Of a stretch of DNA of 64,000 nucleotides, positions 12,101 to 23,117 are shown piece after piece (within the stretch, counting starts at the first letter, position 1; each line of letters opens with the position of its first letter). This DNA is from Neospora caninum Liverpool. Its lineage: Eukaryota > Apicomplexa > Conoidasida > Eucoccidiorida > Sarcocystidae. Under the pieces are notes generated by a model, which was not told where the DNA came from, ran no database searches, and worked only from the letters and a program-made list of their open reading frames with translations. The translations under genes and the position numbers were made by a program. The stretch covers positions 868,001 to 932,000 of the forward strand of contig NC_018393.1 in NCBI RefSeq assembly GCF_000208865.1, written 5' to 3'.

Positions 12101-12921
12101 TTTTCTTTCGTCCGTTCATCTCTTCCTTTTCGCCTCTCCGGGGTTGTGTGTGCAGCTACCGCGACCGTACACGGCGAAGGACCAGTACGAGTCGACTTTG
12201 CATCGACCCACAGGGCCAGAATGGAACACGTCGGCGGTCTTCAACCGGCTCATCGCCCCGAAAGTAAGAGAGGAAAAGGAATCAAACGAACGAGAGAGAG
12301 AGAAGGGAGAAGGAGAGAGAGGAGAAAGAAGAAGGAGAGAGAGAGAGAAGGGAGCAGGAGAGAGAGAGAAGGGAGAAGGAGAGAGAGAGAAGGGAGCAGG
12401 AGAGAGAGGAGAAGGGGGAACGAGAGAGAGGGGAAGGGAAAACGAGAGAGAGGAGAAGGAAGAAGGAGAGAGAGAGAAGGGAGAAGGCGAGAGAGGAGAA
12501 GGGGGAACGAGAGAGAGGAGAAGGGGGAACGAGAGAGAGGGGAAGGGAGAACGAGAGAGAGAGAAGGGAGACCTGGTCTCCCCCACTGGCTAGCAAGGAG
12601 CCACTTGTTTTCTAGGCCTTGCATGCAGGGCTAGCTGCGCTCGTCGAACGGATCTTTTTCGTGTCGAATCCATTTGCCACGTCGACCTTCTGCCGAACTG
12701 CTTCGGGAGGAAGGGCGAAGCAGTCGCGCGTCTCTCTGCACACCTTTTTGTATCTCATTCTGGAGCAATGTTTGTGTTTTCAGATCAACGTCAGAGTTGG
12801 AGCGGTCCTCCCGCCTCTGCAAGTGGCTCGGAGACACTTGGACCCGGCGCAGAGAGACGCTCTCTTAGAGGCGTGGGACACCAAAGCAGGCCGAAAGCAG
12901 AGAACGAAAACGCGACTCTAG
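6128..12921 (+). CDS. UTP14: UTP14, U3 snoRNA-associated SSU processome protein
   Basis: SSU processome component; in yeast Utp14 binds and activates the helicase Dhr1 that unwinds U3. Nine exons: 6128-6866, 7517-8004, 8410-8724, 9183-9252, 9676-10514, 10869-11052, 11477-11649, 12156-12263 and 12784-12921 (1,017 aa, phases consistent). UTP14 hallmarks in order are KKWSRVVQRNQQAVQL, RLKRIKSKISRKKRK followed by a basic helix ending in NARAKWAALATRFG, NPWLHPQKKRK, REAQRELIQQAFVCDE, then FLPGWGSWHGHGVRPRKR, STVYINNALDRKAAKYFVPE, LPRPYTAKDQYE and PEWNTSAVFNRLIAPK. Residues about 40-90 and 145-180 are Glu/Asp tracts coded by GAGGAAGAC-like microsatellites. The start at 6128 is the first in-frame ATG. 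The N-terminal acidic half is longer than in other eukaryotes. It is head-to-head with NOP58. Confidence 0.94.
7185..7400 (+). repeat. Pyrimidine repeat (CTTGTTCTCCCTC units) in UTP14 intron 1
   Basis: A run of about a dozen imperfect CTTGTTCTCTCTC / CTTGTCCTCCCTC units within intron 1 (6867-7516). It is C/T-rich on the transcribed sense strand. Long Arg/Glu and Ser/Leu frames on both strands here are artefacts. Confidence 0.85.
12268..12572 (+). repeat. Polypurine (GAGAGAGAAGGGAG)n in UTP14 intron 8
   Basis: About 300 nt of nearly pure A/G sequence starting just after the GTAAGA donor of exon 8. It is imperfectly tandem, with units such as GAGAGAGAGAAGGGAGAAGG. The intron (12264-12783) ends in a normal TTTTCAG acceptor. 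Confidence 0.88.
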
Positions 12922-13367
12922 CAGATGCGCCGTTTCTCACCGACCCCTCGCGCCTTTCTCCCTCGTTCTCCACTCTCTCTTCAAGGCCGTATATCTCCTC
13001 TCTGTCTCTCCACCTCTCTTGCCCGCTTCTCTGTTCTTCTGGTTTTCTCTGTTTTCTCGCCTCGGCACCGCATGCCGTGCATGCGCGGCTTCGCTCTCTC
13101 AGTGAACCTTCCAGAGGCGCAGGAGCCTGGACGGGCTGTCCTTTTCTCTCTTCTGTATGTGAAAAATAGTCAAATCGTTCTACTCCCGCTCGACGGCAGT
13201 CTCTCTTGGCACAGAAGGACCGACCGGAACTTCATGAACACACGCGTGGCCTCCCGACGAAAATACGGAGTGTCGGAAAAACAAGGCGTCGTTTTACATA
13301 CCTACACCGCTTCCCAGATGCTCATACACCCTACACGCGTAGAGACACACACTTCCATGTATCCTCG

Positions 13368-13430
13368 TATATATATATATATCCTCATACGCACAAGAGC
13401 AGCCATATATATATATATATATATATATAT
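13368..13430. repeat. (TA)n microsatellite
   Basis: Two TATATATA blocks split by CCTCATACGCACAAGAGCAG, in the UTP14/BT1 intergenic region. Confidence 0.85.
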
Positions 13431-14038
13431 GCGCACATACCTATGGATAGATTCGAATGCACCCGGCCGTCTCAGAAGGCTCGAATCGTTTGGCGACTGG
13501 TGCGGAGACTCTTCTTCTCATCTCTCAAACCTCGCGAGCGCACAATATATATAGATATATATGAATGTAGATGGAGAGAGCGGAGTGGAGAGTGCCGGTT
13601 TTCTGTGCGAACTTGGGACTGGGGGGCGTCCTGGAGTGTGTGTCCCGCTACTGCTCTACTGTCTGCGTATTGTGCTATTTCTGTTCTTTCAAAAAGTGCG
13701 TTCGTGTTTCTCGCGGATGCTCCGGAGCCAAACTGGGGAGGGAAACGTTTTTTCTGGTGACAGGAGTTGCCTGCGTCTCTCTCTCTCGTCTCTCGACGGC
13801 CGCCCGCATGCACACAAGAATCGCATGACATGGGACCGATTTTCGCTAAATCCTTTTGACAGTTAATGAATGCAGTTGTCACAGATCGACGCGTGTATAT
13901 ACAGCCAGAGGCATATACGCACCTGCAGAGAGAGATCTACGTGCTGAAAAGCACACAAATATAAAGGTGCGGGTGCATGTGTTTTGTGCACACATACACA
14001 CATGTTTAAATTCATGTAAAAACAAAATATGAGACAGG

Positions 14039-14372
14039 CGGGACACCCGGTCACCCGCTTTCGCGCGTGGTGGACAACCTGGAACTGTCGCGCTCCAACG
14101 GCGCCTGGACTTGGAACGCAGAAACCCTCGCTTCCCCCACAAACTCCCTTTCCTCTCGCCTGCTGCATTCACAAGAAAACCTCCACATGCGCGTGCAGGC
14201 AGATGCATCGAGAGTCACAAAATCAAACATACACATCTATATTTTCTACACATGTAAATCCATATGGAAATGCATATATGTATATATATATATATATGTA
14301 GATGTGTGTGCATACGAAGAACTCCGGGCGCAAGAGGTCACTTGTATTTGCTGAGACGTTTGCAGTTTGAAA
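14039..14372 (+). repeat. Inverted duplication, left arm (334 bp)
   Basis: This is the reverse complement of 18291-18624. The arms are equal in length, and a 95-codon frame inside them translates identically from both copies (14067-14354 plus, 18309-18596 minus). The only difference I see is a compensating one-base shift in the A/C/G/T run near 14354-14362, next to the gap side of the other copy. Confidence 0.95.
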
Positions 14373-14534
14373 TGGGGAATCGTCTTTCCATTCGCGCAAC
14401 GCCCAGCGAAGAAACTTAACGTCGTCCGTTCTCCTCTCTCAGCCTGCAGAGACGCTTGCTGCTGAAACTTCCAAATCACTCGCCATACACCTCGACGAAC
14501 TCCTCAGCTTCAGCCGAAGGTCCACACACCGGCC

Positions 14535-14662
14535 TTGCATATATATACATATACATATATATATATATTTATACATATATACATATATATATATATATTT
14601 ATACATATATACATATATATATATTTATACATATATACATATATATATTTATATATATACTT
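14535..14662. repeat. TA-rich minisatellite, about 30-bp unit
   Basis: About four tandem copies of a unit of the form ATTTATACATATATACATAT(AT)n, with the (AT)n part shrinking from copy to copy. It lies about 400 nt from the BT1 stop codon. Confidence 0.85.
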
Positions 14663-15071
14663 GTCGCAAGCGTGCATGCACCTGCCCGCGCCTGCATATG
14701 GCGCGTATCTGTCGCTGTGGGCATGTGTTGCGGTGAGTCGAACTAGAAAAAAGTATCTGTTGACAGTTGAAAAGGCGTCGTACATTCTCCGATTTTTACT
14801 GGACACTTGCGCGTGCCGCAGCCGCCCCGCTTGGTCCCAAACCTTTTCGGAGCTGTTGATCTCGGATGTCCTCTCAAACTTCCCTTCTCGTCTCTCGCGT
14901 TCGTGCTGCGCCCCACTGCTCGCGCGCCTCCGTCCCTTCTTCCGCCTGAGACTGTCGCTCGATCTCCTCTCTCCTGTGTCATGTTGAGTTCCTCCCGCCG
15001 GGTCGCTGGCTGCCACGTGCGCAACCGCAATCAGTCTTGTCGCCTTTCTTTCCATTCGTTTTTCTCGCTCT

Positions 15072-18000
15072 CTACACTCCTTTCCGGCTCTTCACGCGAG
15101 CAGTCTCTCCCGATTCGCCGCTCTCCACTGCGGCCAGCAGCGCAGAGGCGTCGAACCCTCCACTCTCTCCCGTCCCCCCTTGGTTCGGCGGAGCCAGCAA
15201 ACTTTCCACGGAATTCTGCTGGCTCGTCGAAGGCGTTAACGCGCGTCCGCGCGTCTCCGAATCAGTCAAGTCGCTGTCGGATGCGGAGGCACGAAATCTC
15301 CGGTTGCGCGCACTGCCTTTCTCCACATCCGAGCTCGCACACGTGGACGCTGCAAGGCAGGAAGAACAGAAAACGACGCTTTCCTGTGCTTGTCTCAGGC
15401 GGAGGGGAAAGTCCTTCAACATAGAAAGAATCTCTGCAAAAGGTCGCCTCTCGCGCTGTTGAGCGCGAGGCGGGTAACCCCACGGTGTCTGAGTGCAGAG
15501 CCCTGACGCGCGCGCGCGTGTGCGCACCCAAAAGCGGCTTCAGAATTCAAACGCAGATAAGGTGTCTGGAGGGGAAAAAGGCGAAAGAAAACGAAGAAGC
15601 CAGTCGCCGGCCTAGTCCGCTGGGACCAAGCAGTTTCCAACCTAGCAAACGGCAGATGCGTCTTTGCGCGTTTCCTCGTTTTTCGCACTTCCGCTTCGGG
15701 TGCACAGAGAGAGGCCGGCTTGTCTCCCTCCGCGTTTCGCAAGAGAGAGAAAACACTGGGAAACACTCAAGAGTGGAAAGGAAACCGCATCCGTGCTTGT
15801 GTTTTCCTACCTTGCACACTGTCCTTGTCGCTATCAGCAGCGGAGACTGCTTTGGGGCTTAACGCAAAAGGATCAATCAGCTCGGCCGTTTCAATCGCGG
15901 GAATTCTGTCGGGAACCAACCAAATCAGGCAGAGAGGCAACAGGTTGGTTGCCGCGCAGACGAGAATCAGAGAAGTCAGGTTGGTGAAATTCGTCGCCGA
16001 AATGCCGTAAGCCTGGAAGTCCACACACCAGCGCGCACACGCCGAAATGAGAGGGCTTCGACGCCACGCGAAAATACACCACACGGACTCGGTCCCGACG
16101 ACTTGTCGGGTCATGGGAAGAATATGGTTGTAGACACTCTTTAGAGAGACAGATAGCGGATTACATACAGATAAAAGCTGATGGATAAAAAAAAACAGGG
16201 ATAGATACAGATAGATATACAGATATAGATCGATATAGATAGATGGATAGATATAGGTAGAGATATACAGATACAGATATACAGATAGAGATGTAGATGG
16301 ATGGATAAACACAGAGGGAGACCTCGATAGAGACTGCCAGGCCCAGCCGAGGCGGAGACGCAGGGGGGTATACAGAGAAGAGAGGGACAGAGCAGGGTGG
16401 ATGCAGATATTGACAGTCTGTGTTTCCCTAGGAGACCCTGTCAAATTGTGTCAGGCAACCAGCTGAAGTTTTCGGAAGACGGTCGAGGTTGGCTAAAACG
16501 GAAGCGGTACCCTTTCACGGAATTGAGGAACCGTAGCATTTCCACCCAGAGGACGGAAGCGGTACCTACTGCAGTGAGTCCGGCGGACAGCAGAGCACCG
16601 AGGCCGAGGCCGAGGTTGTAGGCGGAGAGGAGGAAGGAGTAGATCGTCGACTCGAGTCCCGGCGGGCAGAGACGAGCGGCCAAGACAAGAATTGGCATCG
16701 CTTGAAATTCGCCTGAGAAAGACGTCACACCCGCCGACTTCTACGTGTGCGCATGTGTATATACACATTGGAGCGCACGAAAAAAGACATGGAGAGTCAA
16801 AGACGCGTGAGACGAGGCGCGCGCGCCCGCACGCGCTGTAAAAAGAAAAAGAGTCTGTTTACACAGAGAAAAACGACGCACTCGGGGTTTGAGAGCCGCC
16901 CGGGAGTACGTTCCGTGCAATAAGAGAGATTTGGCGCGGCAGGAGTTCTCTCCTCCCACAGCTGCCAAGGCTGACGTCTCTCTCTCTCTGTTTCAACAGA
17001 CTCACCGACAAATTCCATGAGAACCGTATCCGTCACAACGAACGCGGTGTCCGGGATGCCGATCTGCACGTTCCATCGCTGGACTCTGAAGGCAGAAGTG
17101 CAACGTATAGAAGCCGAAACCGCTGTCTGCCCCGTGCATTTCACTTCCCTCTTTTCCTCTCCCGCGTTTAAACTTCTGGACCGCCGAGGGCCCCGCGCAC
17201 TCGGATTTTGAGCGAGAACCCCGGCAGTGCAGAGCGGTTCCAGGCGGGCGACAGAGGAAAGGTCAGGTGAATGTGTTTTCGGCGAGGATGCCAAGACGAA
17301 CGACGTGCGCACACACGGACGTGTGGAATCGAATTCACATTAAAAAATTCACAGAGTCGGGAAAAGAGTGGGGGGCTGTCTGTTGATCCAGTTGAAGATT
17401 TGACTGAAATGGCTTCGATATTCCCAAATAGCTGTTTCGAGAGTCGCCTCTCCGCAATGGCACGAAAACCTGCGATCGCAGGGCTCTCGGCGCACGGGCG
17501 GATTCTCTCTCATCAGCTCGTGGGGACTTACACGACGACGGGGAGAAGGCAGAAGGGGGTGACGAGGAGAGTCGAGGCGAGGAGAAGTTTGCGCAGGCTG
17601 ACAGTACTGAAGAACCACATGTAGGTAAGAATCCCGAAAAGACTGGCGACGGACTGGAAGAGGGCCATGCGGCCAAGAAGCTCGGGTCCGAATTTCAGTT
17701 CGTTCGTCATGAAGTAGAACATAATCGATCCTGCAGACGGGGTGCTCTGCACGGGAACAGCGCATGCGATAGAAAAAACCCAAACGCACGCCTCGTCAGA
17801 GAAGAAACATCCAACAGTGCGCTGGAGGGGATGCGAATCTTTTTTCCACGGAACCGGTATGTGCAACTGACTGCGTGTGCGCGAGACACCCGCTGGAGTT
17901 GTCCACTCCCTTTGGCGAGCACACACGCGCAAAGCACCATTTTGAAAAGGGGCAAGGTTGCGGTCCAGGTCAGCGGAGAGACAGAGACGGAGCCGGGAAG

Positions 18001-19721
18001 AGGCGGTTCAGAGCTCAATCCGCACGCATGTTGAAGTGTTTCCGCCAGCACGTGCACGCCGAGATACATGCCATGCCCATGACCCGTGGAACCGCATTCC
18101 TTGGAGTGTTCCGGAGACCGGCGTCCTCGATACCCAAACTGCAAATCCTCTTGCAACACCCTGATGCATCGAGCTGCCAAGGAAAACGCTNNNNNNNNNN
18201 NNNNNNNNNNNNNNNNNNNNNNNNNNNNNNNNNNNNNNNNNNNNNNNNNNNNNNNNNNNNNNNNNNNNNNNNNNNNNNNNNNNNNNNNNNTTTCAAACTG
18301 CAACGTTCTCAGCAAATACAAGTGACCTCTTGCGCCCGGAGTTCTTCGTATGCACACACATCTACATATATATATATATATACATATATGCATTTCCATA
18401 TGGATTTACATGTGTAGAAAATATAGATGTGTATGTTTGATTTTGTGACTCTCGATGCATCTGCCTGCACGCGCATGTGGAGGTTTTCTTGTGAATGCAG
18501 CAGGCGAGAGGAAAGGGAGTTTGTGGGGGAAGCGAGGGTTTCTGCGTTCCAAGTCCAGGCGCCGTTGGAGCGCGACAGTTCCAGGTTGTCCACCACGCGC
18601 GAAAGCGGGTGACCGGGTGTCCCGGGGACGTATTTAAGTGTATGTACACTCGCCCCGAAGCTACAGCAGCATCCGCCGTTGGAACCAAGAGAGAGGCGGC
18701 CGTCAAACGCGTGAGGAGGAGCGAGGCAGGCAGGTTCTTCAGGGGGCTTTCGGGTGTACAGTTAAGCTGGCAGATTCCGCTTTTTTGTTTCTCTTACCAT
18801 CATGATGAAGATGAAAAAAGTGGAGTGGAGAAGGGCGGGTCGGCGCACGACGGAGACGAGTCTTCTCAGCTGCTCGCGGACCGGAAGCACTTCTGTCACA
18901 GGTTCAACCAGGAAGAAGTTGGCGAGAAAGACGGCGAGAGGAAGCGTCGTGGCAAGGAGGAAAACGTACTTTTTGTCCATGTAGTCGAGCAGGACTCCAC
19001 TCAAGTAGGACATAACGGCGAAGCTGAGTTTCCGAAAGGCAAAGAAGATCGACACTGTCTTTGCGGTTCCGGCCTCCGAGGCGTCGCCCCGCCCTGCCTC
19101 GACGACTAGCGCCTCGCCGATGACGTTGCACATGGCGCTTCCGAGAAAGTACAGCAGGAGCAATCCAGTCGCTAGCCAAATGTTTGTGCACCCGACGAGG
19201 CCCATGCCCACCGTGGCGCATACGCAGAGAAACGCGCCGACAAAAATATACGATTTTCGGCGGTACCCAAAGAGCGGCAGATTGTCGCTCATCATCGCCC
19301 ACACGGGTTTCACGGTCCAGGGAACTTTGAGTGTGCCCATGACGATGGCCAAGACGGCTGGGTCCAGTTTGAAGTCATCTTTGTAGAGGTAGAGAATCGC
19401 CAAGTTGCAGAGGACTTCCACGCCCTGGAGCATCGCAATGAGGCTGCTGATCACGCGGTTCGACGTGGGAACTCTCGACGGCGCTCGCGCCGTCGAGAGT
19501 TCTGTGTCGCGCTCGACGAGGTGCTTTTTCAAGGGCGGCAGTCCCAACAGGGATTTCGTCTCGGGGTGAGCAGACGCGACCGTCACTTCTCGGAACGAAC
19601 CAAGGTGCCGGATTCCCTTCGCTTCGAAGCTTCCGTAGCACTCAGAGCTCGGAAGCGAGGTGACAACTTCACAAGACTCTTCGCCCGCCACAAAGGGGCA
19701 AACCGTGCGCGCGGTTGACAT
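15072..19721 (-). CDS. BT1-family (folate/biopterin) major facilitator transporter
   Basis: Predicted polytopic membrane transporter of the BT1/folate-biopterin family, which carries folates, pterins or related compounds; the substrate here is not known. Six exons: 19721-18798, 17746-17532, 17085-17006, 16712-16570, 16012-15811 and 15433-15072 (641 aa, phases consistent). About 95 N-terminal cytosolic residues precede the family block [20 protein letters not shown] followed by [14 protein letters not shown]. Further helices include [37 protein letters not shown] and [20 protein letters not shown], ending in CLIWLVP. The last exon codes a Ser-rich, non-membrane tail of about 120 aa. Intron 1 contains the 100-N gap and one arm of the inverted duplication. 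The exon 4/5 border uses a GTAGGT donor and is the weakest junction. Confidence 0.88.
16195..16320. repeat. GATA/CAGATA microsatellite in BT1 intron 4
   Basis: Imperfect GATA, GATAGATACA and CAGATATA units lie between BT1 exons 4 and 5. No coding support. Confidence 0.8.
18191..18290. other. Assembly gap (100 N)
   Basis: Exactly 100 N, the conventional placeholder for a gap of unknown length. It lies inside BT1 intron 1, so no coding sequence appears lost. The right side abuts the inverted-duplication arm base for base. Confidence 0.99.
18291..18624 (-). repeat. Inverted duplication, right arm (334 bp), abutting the gap
   Basis: Reverse complement of 14039-14372. It begins at the first base after the N run and ends where the two copies share CGGGACACCC. 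It sits in BT1 intron 1. It is either a true inverted repeat about 4 kb apart or a contig-end artefact. Confidence 0.95.
19469..19502. repeat. Perfect 16-bp-arm hairpin inside BT1 exon 1
   Basis: Arms GAACTCTCGACGGCGC (19469-19484) and GCGCCGTCGAGAGTTC (19487-19502) are separated by TC. It lies in coding sequence for the N-terminal cytosolic segment [11 protein letters not shown]. Confidence 0.95.
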
Positions 19722-22181
19722 TGTGAGACTGGACGGAAACCCCGGGGAAGAGACTTTGAAGCCGGGGAGAGCCTTCCACCCCAGAAGCTGGACAAGCGAC
19801 CGAAAAGCGGATCAAAAAGGGAGGAGCGAGCTCGGATCTCGGGTTGGACGGAGAAGACCGGGGAAACGTAAAAATGCCCCCGATCCTCAAGAGTCCCTAC
19901 ACCCGACCACCGAGACGCAGGTTGGAGCGAACCGCGCGCTACAGCGGCGCGTCACAGAATCGGCATGCAAAAGTGCCGGGAAACGGTCTGAAAAAGATAG
20001 AGACGGAGTTGGGAGAAGGAAAGGACGCCAGTTACTGGAGGGTATCCGTCTTCACTATAGAGTTCACCGTGATCTCCCGGTCCTTATACGGGAGGGTTCC
20101 CCGGCAGAACCGGGGGAGATGGCGCAGACCGGGCACTGCTGAGTTGCCTACCGAGAAAACGAGAAAATAGGGAACTACACGTTGCCCGAACCCCAAACCC
20201 AAAACGTCGCGGCAGACATTAAAGAAAAACCCATGCCCGCATCCACGGACTTCCACAGCCGGGGCACCGGGTGCTCAAACCCGCCGTCGTGCCGACGCTG
20301 CTGTCTCCCAAGCCTACAAAATTCCGGCGCTCCGTTTTATCACCAAATAAGGGAAGCAAGAAAAGGCTGCAGAGATAAAGGAACTCAGGTGAACGCGCAA
20401 GACAGTTCGCTCGCGACCGCCCGTCGATCGCGGAAACAAACGATGGAACCGAGCGGCTAGCGCGTAGGCGCCATGGTGCTAGGAGAGTGGCCGGCTAGTA
20501 GACCAAAATACGCCCCCGGTCCGGGAGGAGTTTTTCCTTCTAGCCGAAAGGCGCCCGTCTGCAGCGGGGGGTGAAGGTGCACGGTTCGAGAAGAATTTGC
20601 GAAGCTTGCGCGGGGAAGGCTGGACTTACAAGAAAGCGAGATCTGGAAAGGCGGAGGCGTTTTCGGCAACTGCGTATCGCCTGAGACGCCGCCTCACTCG
20701 ATCGTTTCTGATTCGGCGGCGCGAGTTGCCACAGACAGAGGTTTCAGGGTCACCGCGGGCAGTTTTGGGGCTCATCGTATCGCGTGTTGTGCGGCGTGTG
20801 CTCGATGTGCTCGCCGATTTTTCCAAAAACCGAGAGACATGTCACAGGTACAAAAGTGACGGCGGGGGCGGCGTGGAAGGGGGGAAGATACAGAGCAGGA
20901 TCCACCGGCGCGTAGTCGGCAGTGTTTGTATGCTTCTCTCTACGGGGGGGCTTGAGGAATCGATGTAACAAGGTACGACCACAGAGAGACACGGCGAGAA
21001 GGAAGTTCGCCTGCTCTAGCTTCCTACCATTTTGGGGCAACGTAACTCTTGGGGGCGACACCAGGCAATCGTTCAGTTTTCCTGGTCGCAGGTGCACAAG
21101 TTGAGAAAGGGTTCAGAGACCACGCGCGTCACTCGGCAGGCTCGGCACGAGGCGGGAAAGGCGTGCTCTACCGTATTTTAGTTGTGAGAAAGGCGCTGAC
21201 TTCACTCGTTAGTGGATGTGCATGGTCCCACGAGGGAGGTTCGCCCTGTCTTTGCTGGCTGCTTCCATGGTGAGACTACTCCTTTCTGATGTTCGCCCAT
21301 ACTAACGGCGAGAAGGGAAGTGTGTTTCGAAGAGAAGGGGGTGTTCCCGGGGAAACGAAGGCCTGCACGGAACGTAAGAAACAGCCGTTCTTTTGTCAGA
21401 GGCCCTGTCCGAGGTTCACTTTGTAGCCTCAGGCACGGCAGTGGAACCCCCCCGGCTGCCTTAGGGGATCGCGACGCCAACAAGCGCACGTCTGAGAGGG
21501 AAGCGGCGCCTCGAGCACGAAAGGCCCAACCACGGAAATCCGTCAAAAGGACGCATGCCAATGGCGGCTAGAGCCTGTGAACGCGAACAGCTTCCAGCGT
21601 ATATGTGAACAGCTCTGGAGGCAGCAGTTCCCTGCACAAAAGCGGGAACGCGCCTCCAGAGCATGCGGAGTCGAGTCGCACGTTTACCGCCTGCACTTTC
21701 GGCAGATCTCATCGTGTCTCGGGGGAGGCGTTCCGTGCGTACGGGGAAGTGTGCTGAATAGGAAGAGGAGATCCGGATATGCGCGGCAGGAACGGGGGAA
21801 TGAAGATCAGTGCAGATGGATCGGACTGAAAGAGACGCTCCCTGCTCTAAGATGGTATCTCTAAGTTGGGTTCTGAACGAAGACGCGGAAGACTCCCGCC
21901 CAGCGGAAGCTCGAGTCGAGTGATGATTTATATTGACAAGAATCGCCACGTGTTCGAGCACGAACTCACGTCGAGATGCTCGCGTTTTTGCCGAGACAGT
22001 ACGGGCAAGCCGCGAGGTGTCGGCGATGGAAAAATGGAAACTGGGTCTCACCGACGTGCTTCTGTGCACGGGAGACAGAACTCGCTGAACCCCCCCCCAC
22101 CCCGCGCGCAGTGCGCGGTGCGCGACTGACGTTCAGCCGTCCACAAAAGGACTCTCTTGAGTCGCCCAATCATCTTTTTGT
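19722..22181. other. Intergenic: BT1 5' flank and ISP4 3' flank
   Basis: About 2.5 kb, both neighbours on the minus strand. It should contain the BT1 promoter and leader and the ISP4 3' UTR. The open frames here are short or antisense and lack splice-linked homology. I see no gene. Confidence 0.55.
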
Positions 22182-23117
22182 CTATCCCTCGATTGCCTTC
22201 TTTTCTGCAGAACTGCGTGCGTCTGGTCCGATTCGAAGCGCCCCCATTCCGTCTAAGAAAGCGCGTTTTAGCTCCTCGCTTGGGAAGACCATGGGGATCG
22301 CGGAGCCTGAAACCATGTAGATGGCGACACACGGTGTATTATCCGCGTCGAATGCATCGATTCGCTTCAGTTCGTCGCCGTATAACACACCGTGGATCTG
22401 TTCCAGCGGAACCGTTCTGCCTTTTTCACCAGCTTTTAGGATCAGCGACGTGCGACTTCTGTTGAGTTTTACGACGCACCGAACGCTTCCACCGTCACGG
22501 TGCATTAAACAGCATATGATGCCTTCGCAGAGCAGCGCCGCCGGGTCTTCCTGGAAAGCCGAGGAAAAACATGCAAAACGTTCATGGAACGCCTGCCGCA
22601 CAAAACCTGCCTCAGACGGCTAGACCCTGTCGTCCATTTCCTTGACCAGCCCGCAGCATCACGGGAAAACGCACGTACTCTCCACAGCATGCATTCTACA
22701 GGAGCAGACGACACGCCGTAGATTCGTTCACAGATCACCAAAAAGTTTCTTCCGATAGTTTTTCCCAGCTGCTGATCGCCTATGTCAGGAGGCGGTGTGC
22801 AAACGCATCCATATATATATATATATGATATTCATAAATATATATATATATATATATATGAATATCACGAAATAGTGTGGGTCATACGTCTCACCGGTAT
22901 TCAAGACTACACGTATACGACTGTTCATACGTTCACGAGGCTGTGCGTATCCGGACCCAGCAGCTACCCGCAGTGCACGTGATGAACCTCACCAGAGCGA
23001 GGGCTGTCCTACCTTTTCTTTTGGTGCTGCGTCTGAAGAATCCCCCGCTATCCTCAGTTCATCCTCAAACTGCTCTCCGCACCAGGGACGGCAAACGGCT
23101 GGTCGGACGCAGCACAT
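22182..23117 (-). CDS. ISP4: ISP4-like inner membrane complex sub-compartment protein
   Basis: Small coccidian pellicle protein with a pleckstrin-homology-like fold. Two exons, 23117-23013 and 22610-22182 (177 aa, phase 0, GTAGGA donor, CTGAG acceptor). The N-terminus is MCCVRPAVCRPWCGEQF: a cluster of Cys residues at 2, 3, 9 and 13 suited to palmitoylation and, unlike ISP1-3, no Gly2 for myristoylation. This agrees with published work that Toxoplasma ISP4 needs palmitoylation but not myristoylation. The second exon holds the PH-like core, with SLILKAGEKGRTVPLEQIHG, VLYGDELKRIDAF and AIYMVSGSAIPMVFPSEELK. The gene is divergent from eEF2. The family call rests on length, the N-terminal lipidation signature and the core pattern recalled from ISPs; no alignment was run. 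Confidence 0.8.

Larger units (their letters stand above)
12922..15071. other. Convergent intergenic region (UTP14 and BT1 3' ends)
   Basis: Holds the two 3' UTRs, (TA)n blocks near 13370-13430 and 14535-14660, and the left arm of the 334-bp inverted duplication (14039-14372). I see no gene in it. Confidence 0.6.

Noticed and set aside
12116..12634. Glu/Arg and Ser/Leu/Pro frames on both strands
   Set aside because: Translations of the GAGAGA tract in UTP14 intron 8.
19660..20142. 160-codon plus frame at the BT1 start
   Set aside because: Antisense to BT1 exon 1 and its leader, with no motif.
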